Source: Janthinobacterium sp. 344 (GTDB taxonomy: Bacteria; Pseudomonadota; Gammaproteobacteria; Burkholderiales; Burkholderiaceae_D). From it: 61,218 nucleotides of DNA. Of this stretch, positions 16,806 to 25,228 are shown one piece after another; the first letter of the stretch is position 1; each line of letters begins with the position of its first letter. Below the pieces are notes generated by a model. That model worked only from the letters and a program-made list of their open reading frames with translations, did no database searches and was not told where the DNA came from. A program made the position numbers and the translations under genes. The stretch spans positions 1 to 61,218 of the forward strand of contig NZ_FOKL01000017.1 in assembly GCF_900112025.1 (NCBI RefSeq), written 5' to 3'.

Positions 16806-17071
16806 AGGCGTGAAAACGGCGCCGCATCACGCCGGCAGCATGCACCGATGGACGCGCCGATGGCAAAGTTGGCGCCTGGCCGCCTGCCCTGCGTGCGCGG
16901 CGGCAGCCCAAGGGAATGCACGGCCATCGCCGATGCGCTCAACACCAGCGACATGCCCGCGTATGCCGCCGCCTGGGGGATGGAATCCGCTTGACCCGTC
17001 CGCGTGCTTGCCCGATGATCGGCGTTGATGGCGATAGCCACCAACCGACCCACTCATGAATGGAGCAGATG

Positions 17072-17902
17072 ATGATGAAGCGAGTATCCCTGGCCGCGGC
17101 CCTGACGATCATGCTGGCCTGCGGCGGCAGCGGCGCGGCACTGGCTGCCGACGGCACCGACGCGGCCCTGAAGGCGGCCATTGCCGGCGGCGCGCGCACG
17201 CCGGGCAACGCGGCACGCGACGGCGCGCGCCACCCGTATGAAACGCTGACCTTCTTTGGCATCAAGCCGAACATGACAGTGGTGGAACTGGCGCCCGGCG
17301 GCGGCTGGTACACGGAAATCCTGGCGCCCTACCTGCGCGAGAATGGCAAGCTGATCGCGGCCGGCAGCGATCCGCAATCGGCCAGCGAAGGTGCGCGGCG
17401 CAGCGCGGCACGCTTCCAGCAAAAACTCGACGCCAATCCCGCCGCCTTCGGCAAGGTGGAAATCGGTGCCTTCGCGCCGCCCACCACCTACCGCATCGCG
17501 CCGAAAGGCACGGCCGACATGGTGCTCACCTTCCGCAATATCCACAACTGGATACCGATCGGCGAGGAAGGCATGCAGGTCCTGTTCAAGCAAGTCTATG
17601 ACAGTCTGAAACCGGGTGGCGTCTTCGGCATCGTCGAGCACCGCCTGCCGGCTGGCAAGGCGCAGGACGCCACGGCCAGCAGCGGCTACATGCATGAAGC
17701 ATATGTGATCAAACTGGCCGAAGGCGCCGGTTTCAAACTGGCGGCGAAGTCGGAAATCAACGCCAATCCGAAAGACCATGCCGACCACCAGGGCGGTGTC
17801 TGGGCCCTGCCGCCCACCTACGCCAACAAGGACGTGGAACGCGACAAGTACACGGCCATCGGCGAGAGCGACCGCATGACGCTGAAGTTCGTCAAGCCAT
17901 AA
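17072..17902 (+). CDS. Exported class I SAM-dependent methyltransferase-like protein
   Basis: The protein (about 276 residues) starts with an export signal (KRVSLAAALTIMLACGGSG, cut near ALA-AD). A methyltransferase fold follows, with motif I VVELAPGGGWYTEIL and a later LKPGGVFGIVEHR. Proteins of this kind are annotated as predicted methyltransferases (COG4798), and their periplasmic location is puzzling because SAM is cytoplasmic. GGAG at 17062-17065 best suits the ATG at 17072 or 17075; earlier in-frame ATGs at 17060 and 17069 are less well spaced. A Cys near the signal (LACGG) makes a lipoprotein possible but less likely. Substrate unknown. It ends at a shared bidirectional terminator. Confidence 0.8.
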   Translation: MMKRVSLAAALTIMLACGGSGAALAADGTDAALKAAIAGGARTPGNAARDGARHPYETLTFFGIKPNMTVVELAPGGGWYTEILAPYLRENGKLIAAGSDPQSASEGARRSAARFQQKLDANPAAFGKVEIGAFAPPTTYRIAPKGTADMVLTFRNIHNWIPIGEEGMQVLFKQVYDSLKPGGVFGIVEHRLPAGKAQDATASSGYMHEAYVIKLAEGAGFKLAAKSEINANPKDHADHQGGVWALPPTYANKDVERDKYTAIGESDRMTLKFVKP

Positions 17903-17905
17903 TGT

Positions 17906-17933
17906 AAAAAAGGCCACCTCGCGGTGGCCTTTT
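17906..17933. terminator. Bidirectional terminator between convergent genes
   Basis: AAAAGGCCACC-TCGC-GGTGGCCTTTT forms a stem with A/T tails in both directions. It lies exactly between the methyltransferase stop (17902) and the serine hydrolase stop (17937), so it can end both transcripts. Confidence 0.9.
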
Positions 17934-17936
17934 GCC

Positions 17937-19592
17937 TTACTTCTTGCCTTCCTTCTTGCCTTCCTTCGCCGGCACCGGCACCAGGCTCAGGTCCTGGAAG
18001 TCGTAGCTGAAGTCCGTCTCGGCCGAGACGGGCGCCATCTTCACGCGGTCGATGCTGCCGTCCGGGTTGAGCGAGAACGTCACATACGCGTCGGCGTTGA
18101 AGTTGCGCTCCTTCCAGCGCACGATGAAGGTATCGTGCTGCCAGTGTTCCAGCTCGCCCGTCAGGTCCGGCGTGCGCGTAAAGCTGAGGATGTGCTTCTT
18201 CCCCTCCGGCTTGATCACGACCTTGCCATACCACGCATCTTCATACTCGCCGTCGTACGCCGCCAGCGGCAGCGAAGGCTGCGATTTCGCCGCGCGCGCG
18301 CTCGACGCCTTGCCCTGCTTTTTCACCTCTTCGGCATGCTGCTCCTGCTCCACCTTGGCCACCAGCGCGAGCCAGTCCGACGGCGCCGCCTGCAGGTAAT
18401 GATCGAGGATGCGCCATTGCAGCGCCGTCATGGAGCCGCCATTTTCCGCGTTGGTCAGGATGGCCACGCCCAGCTTCGCTTCCGGCACCATCAGCACGCG
18501 CGAATAAAAGCCCTGCAGCGCGCCGCCGTGCATGGCCACTTTCATCCCCTTGTAGTCGCGCAGCTGGAAGCCCAGGCCATACGCGCTGAAGTTCGGTTTC
18601 GTTGCCGCCAGCGCCGGTTTCGGTTCCGGGATCTTGATCGGCGTTTGCGCCGTCCACAGCTCGCGCGCCTGCTTCTCGCTGATCAGGCGCGCTTCCTTGC
18701 CATCCTTGTCCGTCACGCCGGCGATCCTGCCTTCGTCGAGCAGCACCATCATCCACTTGGCGATATCTTCCGCGTTCGTGTTGATGCCGACGGCGCCCAC
18801 GGCGTTCGGCACCGGCATCGACTTGACGGCGGCGATCTTGCCGTTGATCTTGCTGTGCGCCGTGGCGACGTCGGGATTGCCCGCGTTTTCAAGCAGGCTG
18901 GTGGTGGTAGCCGTCATGCCCAGCGGCGCGAGGATGCGCTCGTGCATGGCCTCGCCCCAGCTTTTTCCCGCCTTGTCGGCGATGATCTTGCCGGCCACGA
19001 TGTACAGCAGGTTATCGTAGGCGTAGCTGTTGCGGAAACTCGTCGCCGGACGGATGTAGCGCAGCTTCTCGATGATCTCGTCGGTGGTAAAGGTCGTGGT
19101 GGGCCACCACAGCAAGTCGCCGGCGCCCAGGCCCAGGCCACTGCGGTGCGTCAGCAGGTCGCGGATGGTCATGGCGCCCGTCACGTAGGAATCGTGCATC
19201 TGGAAGCCGGGCAGGTGTTTGGTGACGGGATCGTCCCAGGCCAGCTTGCCCTCGTCGACCAGCATGGCCAGCGCGGCGGCCGTGAAGCCCTTCGAGTTCG
19301 ATGCCACCTCGAACAGGGTCTTGGCGTCGACGGCGGCCGGCTCGCCGATCTTACGCACGCCAAAGCCCTGAGTCGTGACGACCTTGCCATCCTTGACGAT
19401 GGCAATCGCAATACCCGGCACATCGAAGAGTTTCAGGGCGCTGGTGACGTCGCGCTCAAGATCAAAGGCGGGCGCTGGCACTGCCGCCGCGGCGACGACT
19501 GGCGCGGCGTCGGCGGCCTGCGCCGGCACGGTGACGCTGGAAAACGCCAGCACGATGGCGGCGGCGATACGGTTCATGGTCTGCATGTTCAT
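17937..19592 (-). CDS. Secreted serine hydrolase, class C beta-lactamase / DD-peptidase fold
   Basis: A 551-residue exported hydrolase. It has a signal peptide (IAAAIVLAFSSVTVPAQA) and then a beta-lactamase/penicillin-binding fold. The catalytic SxxK is SNSK in FEVASNSKGF, the YxN motif is YDN and the third motif is HGG. A C-terminal beta-barrel extension (about 430-540) resembles DUF3471-type domains. The tail is a repeated KEGKKEGKK encoded by a short tandem DNA repeat. Such proteins are usually peptidases or esterases rather than antibiotic-resistance enzymes. It follows an M1 peptidase gene by 14 bp and is probably co-transcribed with it. Confidence 0.9.
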   Translation of the reverse strand: MNMQTMNRIAAAIVLAFSSVTVPAQAADAAPVVAAAAVPAPAFDLERDVTSALKLFDVPGIAIAIVKDGKVVTTQGFGVRKIGEPAAVDAKTLFEVASNSKGFTAAALAMLVDEGKLAWDDPVTKHLPGFQMHDSYVTGAMTIRDLLTHRSGLGLGAGDLLWWPTTTFTTDEIIEKLRYIRPATSFRNSYAYDNLLYIVAGKIIADKAGKSWGEAMHERILAPLGMTATTTSLLENAGNPDVATAHSKINGKIAAVKSMPVPNAVGAVGINTNAEDIAKWMMVLLDEGRIAGVTDKDGKEARLISEKQARELWTAQTPIKIPEPKPALAATKPNFSAYGLGFQLRDYKGMKVAMHGGALQGFYSRVLMVPEAKLGVAILTNAENGGSMTALQWRILDHYLQAAPSDWLALVAKVEQEQHAEEVKKQGKASSARAAKSQPSLPLAAYDGEYEDAWYGKVVIKPEGKKHILSFTRTPDLTGELEHWQHDTFIVRWKERNFNADAYVTFSLNPDGSIDRVKMAPVSAETDFSYDFQDLSLVPVPAKEGKKEGKK

Positions 19593-19606
19593 GGTGTCCA
19601 GTCAGG

Positions 19607-21466
19607 TTAACGGGCTTGCGCGGCCATCAGCTTGTCGACGCTTTCCTGCGTCACCGGATGATAGCGTTCGCGCGCCTTCGCATACACGTCCTTGGCCCAG
19701 GCATGGCCCTGCGGCGTCTTCATCAGGGCGCTGTACAGGGGCACGACAAACTTCTGGCGGCCCACGCTCAGCAGGAAGGCCTGCAAGGGCTGCTGCACGT
19801 CGTAGCCGGCGTTCACGGACGCCAGGTAGAAGCGGTAGGCCACTTCATTGTTGCCGCTCTTGCCCACGCCATAAACCTGGTCCAGTTCGCGCAACTGCGC
19901 CGCGCTGGCCTTGTTGTTGATGTCGTTCAGGAAGTGCATCGATTCGATGGCGATCCACTTGTCCATGCCCAGGTCCTTGGTCGCCAGTTCGCCTTTCAGC
20001 CAGGCGTCGCGGTGCTGGTCGAGCAGCGCCAGGCGCGGCGAGACGACGCGCTTGGCGCTGGCCGGTACGCCCGTGCCATACAGCCACTCGTCGAGTTCCG
20101 CCGCCGGCATCACGTCAGGATGCTGCGCCAGCAGGTTCTTGCGCAGATAGGCGATGAACTGGTCCGTCGTCACGCTCTGGAACGCGTGCTGGTCGAACCA
20201 GCCGCGCAGGAAGGGATCGAACACGGCGCGGCCCGCGCGCTGCTCCATGGTGGCCAGGAACCAGGCGCCTTTCGGATAGATGATGCCGTCGTCCGTATAC
20301 GTCTGCGCCGGATTGGCGTCCGCATCGCGCGTGATCAATGCCGTTTTCGCCGCCGGCAATTCGCGGATCGAGGCGGCCAGTTCCTCCTGGTCGACCTGCA
20401 CGCCCATCTGCGCCACTTCGCTGCCATACAGCTGCTCGACGATGCGCGTCGTGACGTAGGTGGTGAAGCCTTCGTTGAGCCACATGTGCTTCCACGAGGC
20501 GTTGGTGACCAGGTTGCCCGACCACGAGTGGGCCAGTTCATGCGCGATCAGGTCGACCAGGCTGCGGTCGCCCGCGATCATGGTCGGCGTGAGGAAGGTC
20601 AGGCGCGGGTTTTCCATGCCGCCGTAGGGGAACGATGGCGGCAGCACGATCATGTCGTAACGCCCCCAGCCATACGGGCCATACAGCGCTTCGGCCGCCT
20701 GGATCATTTTTTCCGTATCGGCCAGCTCGTATTCGGCCGCCTTGATGCGCGGCGGTTCGGCATACACGGCCGAGCGGGGACCCAGCTTGCGCACTTCCAG
20801 TTCGCCGATGGCAATGGCCAGCAGGTACGAGGGAATCGGCTGCGGCATCTTGAATTTCCAGCCGCCCTTGCCCGTCGCCTTTTCATCATTCTCGGCGCTC
20901 ATCACGACGCGCATGCCCGCTGGCGCATCGATGCGCGCGCTATAGGTGAAACGCACGGCCGGCGTGTCCTGCGACGGCACCCACGAGCGGGCGTTGATGC
21001 TTTGCGACTGGCTGAACATGAAGGGCAGCTTGCCCGACATGGTCTGCTGCGGCGTGAGCCACTGCAGCGCGATGGCATTCGGCTCCGTGTGATAGTAGAC
21101 GCGCACTTTTTCAGGCTGGCCCGTGGTGGTGATGCGCAGCGCCTGGCCCTTTTCCGGGTCGGCCTTGTCCAGCTGGTACGGCGCCATCTGCCATGCGCCG
21201 CGCTTGTGCTGTACCTGCACCTTGGCGATCGCCAGGTCGCGCGTGTCGAGCACCAGCGTGCGCGCTTGCGGATCGATCCAGTTCAAGGACAGCTCGGCAT
21301 AGCCGGAGAGGGTCTTTTGCTTGAAGTCCGCCTTCAGGTCCAGCTGCAGGTCGCGCGTGCGCACCTGGTCGTAGCGCGCATAGCTCAGGGGGTCGGCGTG
21401 CGCGGCCAGGGTCGCCTGGCAAAGTAGCGCACAGCCCAGCGCGCGCAAATAGGTCATAGTTTGCAT
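19607..21466 (-). CDS. Secreted M1 family aminopeptidase (leukotriene A4 hydrolase-like)
   Basis: A 619-residue zinc aminopeptidase with a signal peptide (cut near AHA-DP). It has the exopeptidase motif PYGGMENP and the zinc site HELAH-X18-E, with WLNEGFTTY supplying the third ligand. A C-terminal alpha-helical domain is of the leukotriene A4 hydrolase kind. It should trim N-terminal residues from peptides in the periplasm or outside the cell. The ATG at 21466 gives the full signal peptide. It is upstream of the serine hydrolase (14-bp gap) and downstream of another M1 gene. A terminator lies between the two M1 genes, so it probably has its own promoter. Confidence 0.93.
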   Translation of the reverse strand: MQTMTYLRALGCALLCQATLAAHADPLSYARYDQVRTRDLQLDLKADFKQKTLSGYAELSLNWIDPQARTLVLDTRDLAIAKVQVQHKRGAWQMAPYQLDKADPEKGQALRITTTGQPEKVRVYYHTEPNAIALQWLTPQQTMSGKLPFMFSQSQSINARSWVPSQDTPAVRFTYSARIDAPAGMRVVMSAENDEKATGKGGWKFKMPQPIPSYLLAIAIGELEVRKLGPRSAVYAEPPRIKAAEYELADTEKMIQAAEALYGPYGWGRYDMIVLPPSFPYGGMENPRLTFLTPTMIAGDRSLVDLIAHELAHSWSGNLVTNASWKHMWLNEGFTTYVTTRIVEQLYGSEVAQMGVQVDQEELAASIRELPAAKTALITRDADANPAQTYTDDGIIYPKGAWFLATMEQRAGRAVFDPFLRGWFDQHAFQSVTTDQFIAYLRKNLLAQHPDVMPAAELDEWLYGTGVPASAKRVVSPRLALLDQHRDAWLKGELATKDLGMDKWIAIESMHFLNDINNKASAAQLRELDQVYGVGKSGNNEVAYRFYLASVNAGYDVQQPLQAFLLSVGRQKFVVPLYSALMKTPQGHAWAKDVYAKARERYHPVTQESVDKLMAAQAR

Positions 21467-21553
21467 GGTCGTCTTTTGAATGATTTGCGAAGACCCCGGT
21501 CCGTGTGCGCCGGGGCGTCGCGCAGAATAGCACTTCCGGCGCAGGCCCGGCGG

Positions 21554-21578
21554 AAAAAGCGCCGGAGGGGCCGGCGCT
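21554..21578 (-). terminator. Intrinsic terminator after the larger M1 peptidase gene
   Basis: On the minus strand the 8-bp stem AGCGCCGG/CCGGCGCT (plus coordinates 21558-21578) is followed by TTTT. It sits just after the stop codon at 21585, separating this gene from the next M1 gene. Confidence 0.75.
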
Positions 21579-21584
21579 GTTTTC

Positions 21585-23966
21585 CTATTTCGCCTCTGGC
21601 CTGGCTTCGGGCGCCTTTAACGGCGCATTGAAATCCTTCATCAGGTTGTTCTTGTCGCGCTCCTGCTTGAACAGTTCCAGGCGCGATGGCGTGATTTTCC
21701 TCGGCCAGGCGTTGTTGCTGGTGTCGATGTCGGCCGTCTCCCAGTATGGGTCCTGCACCAGGCCCACCATCGGTTCATCGGTGATGATCACCTTGCTGAT
21801 TTTTTTCGGCGAGTAGCGCCACACTTCGGCCGGCACGCGCTCGACGATCTTCTTGCCGCTGGCCAGCTCGATTTCCAGGATCAGCGGCATCACCAGGCCG
21901 CCAATGTTCGAGAAATCGACCAGGTACAGATGCTTGCCCCGGGCGCGCTGTTCCAGCATCGCCCGTTCCCACGGCTCCAGCCCTTCCTGCTCTTCCGCAT
22001 AAGCGTTGCGGTCCTTGTTGGTGACTGTGAAGTCGTCATGCCGGTTATAAAAATCCTTCAGCGCGGGGTCCAGGTCGACCTTCTTCGGCAGCGCCTGGTT
22101 GCGCTGGTCGGAAATCGAGATGGGCTGGGCCGCCTTCTGCGCCCTCTTCCAGGCTTTTTCGATCTCGGGATTCCTCGTGCTCACGCCATACTCGCTGATG
22201 CCGTCGATGCTGATGTCGACGGCATCGGTGGAATAAAACCAGCCGCGCCAGAACCAGTCCAGGTCCGTGCCGGAGGCGTCTTCCATGGTGCGGAAAAAAT
22301 CGGCCGGCGTGGGGCGCTTGAACTTCCAGCGCTGCGCATACTGCTTGAAGGCGAAGTCGAACAGCTCGCGTCCCAGGATGGTCTCGCGCAGGATATTCAG
22401 GGCGGTGGCCGGCTTGTCGTAGGCATTCGGCGCCAGCAGCAGCACCGATTCCGGATTGGTCATGATGGGCACCTGGTTCTGGCTGCGCATGTAGTCGACG
22501 ATCTTGCGCGGCTCGCCATTCCAGGACGGGAAATGCTCTTCCCACGCCTGCTCGGCCAGGTACTGCAGGAAGGAATTGAGGCCCTCGTCCATCCACGCCC
22601 ACTGGCGCTCGTCCGAGTTGACGACCATGGGGAAATAATTGTGCCCCACCTCGTGGATGATCACGCCGATCAGGTCGTATTTCGTCGTCTTCGAATACGT
22701 CAGCGCGCCCGTCTTCTTGTCCCTCGCGGGGCGTCCGCCATTGAACGCAATCATCGGATACTCCATGCCGGCCACGGCGCCATTGACGGAGATCGCCACC
22801 GGATACGGATAGTCGAAACTGTATTTGCTGTACTGCTCGATGGCGTGCGCCACGGCGCGCGTGCTGTACTGCTGCCACAGCGGATTGCCCTCGTTCGGAT
22901 AGTAGGACATGGCCAGCACGCGCCTGCCGCCGCTGTCGAGGCCTTGCGCATCCCAGATGAACTTGCGGCTCGACGCCCAGGCCACGTCGCGCACATTGGC
23001 CGCCTTGAAGTGCCAGGTTTTCGTGCCCGCCGCCTTGCCCTTTTCCGCCGCCAGCGCCTCGTCCGGCGTGATCACCAGCAGCGGCGCATTGCTGTTCCTG
23101 GCCCGGGCCAGGCGCTCGCGCTGCGCCGCGCTCAACACGGCGGCAGGATTCTGCAATTCGCCCGTGGCGGCCACCACATGGTCGGACGGCACCGTCAGGT
23201 ACAGCTCGTAGTCGCCAAATTCCAGGGCGAATTCGCCCGTGCCCAGGTACTGCTTGTTCTGCCAGCCGACGGCATCGTAATAGGCGGCCATGCGCGGGAA
23301 CCACTGCGCGATCTGGAAGATCGTGTTCTTGTCGTCTTCAAAATACTCGTAGCCGGAGCGCTCGACCAGCACCTTCTGGTCATTGATCTTATACGACCAG
23401 GCGATGTGAAAGCTAACGCTCTGGCCCGGCGCCAGCGGCACCGGCAAATCGATGCGCAGCATGGTCTGGTTGACGACGTACGGCAGCGGCTTGCCGCTGG
23501 CCGAGGTCACGCTGGCCAGATTGAAGCCGCCATCGAATGTCCGGCCTTCCTGGATGGCGCGCCAGTCCTCGAATTTCAGCGCCTCGTCCTCGTTGCCGCT
23601 CAGCCAGGCCTGGCGCGACGGCGCGCTCAGGACGCGGCGCTGGTCCGCGTCCTTGCGGATGCCGTTCTGGTCCAGCTGCAGCCACAGGTACGCCAGGCTG
23701 TCGGGCGAGCGGTTGTGATACGTGACTTGCTCGCTGGCCGTGATTTCGCGGCGCGCTTCATCGAGGCTGGCGCGGATCACGTAGTCGGCGCGCTGCTGCC
23801 AGTAGGCGTGGCCCGGCGCGCCGGAGGCGGTGCGGTAGGCGCCCGGCGTGGGCAGCAGCTCATCGAGTTGGCGGAACTTGTCGTCGAACGGCACGCCGGC
23901 GCTCAGCGCGGGCAAGGAGGCAAACAGCGTACAGCACAAGGCAAGCAAGCGGACGAAGACCGGCAT
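21585..23966 (-). CDS. Secreted M1 family metallopeptidase, large variant
   Basis: A 793-residue exported peptidase. A signal peptide (LLALCCTLFASLPALSA) leads into an N-terminal beta-domain and a gluzincin catalytic domain. The latter has HEVGH-X18-E (third ligand in MDEGLNSF) and GMEYP in place of the usual GAMEN exopeptidase loop. The C-terminal part (about 560-790) is unusually long. The change in the GAMEN loop suggests altered N-terminal recognition, so aminopeptidase activity should not be assumed. The ATG at 23966 is preferred because GGAA lies 7 nt upstream; 23978 is an alternative. Confidence 0.9.
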   Translation of the reverse strand: MPVFVRLLALCCTLFASLPALSAGVPFDDKFRQLDELLPTPGAYRTASGAPGHAYWQQRADYVIRASLDEARREITASEQVTYHNRSPDSLAYLWLQLDQNGIRKDADQRRVLSAPSRQAWLSGNEDEALKFEDWRAIQEGRTFDGGFNLASVTSASGKPLPYVVNQTMLRIDLPVPLAPGQSVSFHIAWSYKINDQKVLVERSGYEYFEDDKNTIFQIAQWFPRMAAYYDAVGWQNKQYLGTGEFALEFGDYELYLTVPSDHVVAATGELQNPAAVLSAAQRERLARARNSNAPLLVITPDEALAAEKGKAAGTKTWHFKAANVRDVAWASSRKFIWDAQGLDSGGRRVLAMSYYPNEGNPLWQQYSTRAVAHAIEQYSKYSFDYPYPVAISVNGAVAGMEYPMIAFNGGRPARDKKTGALTYSKTTKYDLIGVIIHEVGHNYFPMVVNSDERQWAWMDEGLNSFLQYLAEQAWEEHFPSWNGEPRKIVDYMRSQNQVPIMTNPESVLLLAPNAYDKPATALNILRETILGRELFDFAFKQYAQRWKFKRPTPADFFRTMEDASGTDLDWFWRGWFYSTDAVDISIDGISEYGVSTRNPEIEKAWKRAQKAAQPISISDQRNQALPKKVDLDPALKDFYNRHDDFTVTNKDRNAYAEEQEGLEPWERAMLEQRARGKHLYLVDFSNIGGLVMPLILEIELASGKKIVERVPAEVWRYSPKKISKVIITDEPMVGLVQDPYWETADIDTSNNAWPRKITPSRLELFKQERDKNNLMKDFNAPLKAPEARPEAK

Positions 23967-24120
23967 GGCGCATTCCATCTGGGAGTCGTGGACAGAACTG
24001 CATTCTAAGTCGAGTCTGTTTGCAAGTTGATCATTGTTGTCCGCGCCCCACACACGCGGCCGCGCCGCCGGCAGCCGGCACTGGCGCGCAAACAGGCATT
24101 GGCGTATGATGCGCCTCGAA

Positions 24121-24303
24121 CATTGGGGAGTAGTCGTCCCGCGGTCCTGCCGCGGGAACCTGTATCAACATGATTGGCCCGCAGGCCATGGTGCAGGTGG
24201 TTGCAGAACTTGACGAGACCATTGATCCAGGGCGGCCGCATGGGCCGGAGTCGCCCGTGGATCATTGGTTAATTCGTCCGGCCCACGTACCTCTCGCACT
24301 CTC
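24121..24303 (+). promoter_or_regulatory. yybP-ykoY manganese riboswitch
   Basis: The leader has the conserved elements of the Mn2+ riboswitch in order. GGGGAGTAG is at 24125-24133, followed by a strong hairpin (CCCGCGG/CCGCGGG). ATCAACA is at 24164-24170 and GACGAGACC at 24212-24220. A long downstream helix (GATCCA-GGGCG with CGCCC-TGGATC, 24224-24263) is a candidate expression platform. A TATGAT -10 box at 24105-24110 would start transcription just before the aptamer. The gene it precedes is a UPF0016 manganese exporter, a classic target. No T-tract follows the helix and no good SD is visible before 24304, so translational control is more likely than termination. Confidence 0.88.
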
Positions 24304-24879
24304 ATGGAAGCATTCCTCATCTCCACCGGCATCGTCGGTCTCGCTGAAATCGGCGACAAAACCCAACTCCTGGCCTTTCTGCTGGCCGCCAAATTCCGCA
24401 GGCCTTTGCCCATCGTGCTGGCCATTTTCGTCGCCACCATCGCCAACCACGCATTTGCCGCCGCCATCGGCGCCTGGATCACAAGCATGCTGGGACCGGA
24501 CGTGCTGCGCTGGGTGCTCGGCGTCTCCTTCCTGGCCATGGCCGCCTGGACCCTGATCCCCGACAAGCTCGATGAAGACGACACCAAGCTGGCCAAGTAT
24601 GGCGTCTTCCTGACCACCCTGATCGCCTTCTTCATGGCGGAAATGGGCGACAAGACGCAGGTGGCCACCGTGGCCCTGGCGGCGCGCTACCACGACATTG
24701 TTTCCGTCGTGCTGGGCACCACCTTCGGCATGATGCTGGCCAACGTGCCGGCCGTGTACCTGGGCGACAAGATCGCCAACCGCGTCTCGCTGCGCCTCGT
24801 GCACGGCATCGCGGCGCTGGTATTTGCCATCCTCGGCGTGGCGACCCTGCTGGGTGCCGGCGCGGCACTGGGGTTCTGA
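24304..24879 (+). CDS. UPF0016/GDT1 family manganese exporter
   Basis: A 191-residue six-helix membrane protein made of two homologous halves. Each half carries the family motif E-x-G-D-K-T/S: GLAEIGDKTQLLAFLLA near residue 13 and FMAEMGDKTQVATVALA near residue 107. Bacterial members such as Vibrio MneA export Mn2+. The Mn2+-sensing riboswitch directly upstream agrees with a role in preventing manganese overload. The ATG at 24304 starts exactly at the conserved N-terminus; a longer in-frame ORF from 24265 overlaps the riboswitch. It is monocistronic as far as can be seen. Confidence 0.92.
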   Translation: MEAFLISTGIVGLAEIGDKTQLLAFLLAAKFRRPLPIVLAIFVATIANHAFAAAIGAWITSMLGPDVLRWVLGVSFLAMAAWTLIPDKLDEDDTKLAKYGVFLTTLIAFFMAEMGDKTQVATVALAARYHDIVSVVLGTTFGMMLANVPAVYLGDKIANRVSLRLVHGIAALVFAILGVATLLGAGAALGF

Positions 24880-24948
24880 GGCGGCCCTAAAAAATTTCTT
24901 ATTTACAATGTTCATATCGATATTTACAATACCGCCCACATGAACACA

Positions 24949-24985
24949 GGCGCACTGGTCCCGCCAGGCCAGCGCGCCTTTTTAT
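24949..24985 (+). terminator. Terminator-like hairpin after the Mn exporter gene
   Basis: GGCGC-A-CTGG pairs with CCAG and GCGCC around an interrupted stem, followed by TTTTT at 24979-24983. It could end the Mn exporter transcript. The Shine-Dalgarno of the next small ORF begins directly after it, so it could instead be a leader element of that ORF. Confidence 0.4.
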
Positions 24986-24994
24986 AAGGAATGT

Positions 24995-25228
24995 ATGCAG
25001 TTCTCTGGAAAAATGGCGGTGCTGTGCCTGGCCGCTTGCGCCAGCCAGTTCCCCGCCGCCGCCGCACCGGCGCAGCATCAGACACGGCCGACCGCAAGGC
25101 AGGCCGCACCCGAAGTGCGCACGCGCGACCTGCTGCTGTTCGCTGCGGGCCTGATCCTGCTGGCCGGCAGGCGCCGTCCCGGACACGACGCCTGGCAAGA
25201 CCCGGCGACAGGCTTACACCAGCAATAA
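24995..25228 (+). CDS. Small exported or membrane protein, unknown function
   Basis: A 77-residue product. It has an N-terminal signal-like segment (MAVLCLAACASQFPAAAA), a charged middle and a second hydrophobic stretch (LLLFAAGLILLAG) immediately followed by RRRP. The tail resembles the membrane-plus-arginine end of sorting signals such as PEP-CTERM, but no PEP motif is present. AAGGA sits 4 nt before the ATG at 24995. I do not recognise a family. The convergent beta-glucan synthase gene ends at 25214, overlapping its last codons. Coding status is supported only by the RBS and the protein's architecture. Confidence 0.45.
   Translation: MQFSGKMAVLCLAACASQFPAAAAPAQHQTRPTARQAAPEVRTRDLLLFAAGLILLAGRRRPGHDAWQDPATGLHQQ

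Noticed and set aside
16810..17028. A 72-codon plus-strand ORF between the spermidine synthase-like gene and the methyltransferase
   Set aside because: Its composition is not coding-like and it has no RBS. The overlapping minus-strand ORF is equally weak.
17937..19592. The serine hydrolase as a beta-lactamase resistance gene
   Set aside because: The motifs fit a broad serine hydrolase family with a C-terminal extension, and nothing specific to AmpC was seen. Resistance cannot be claimed.
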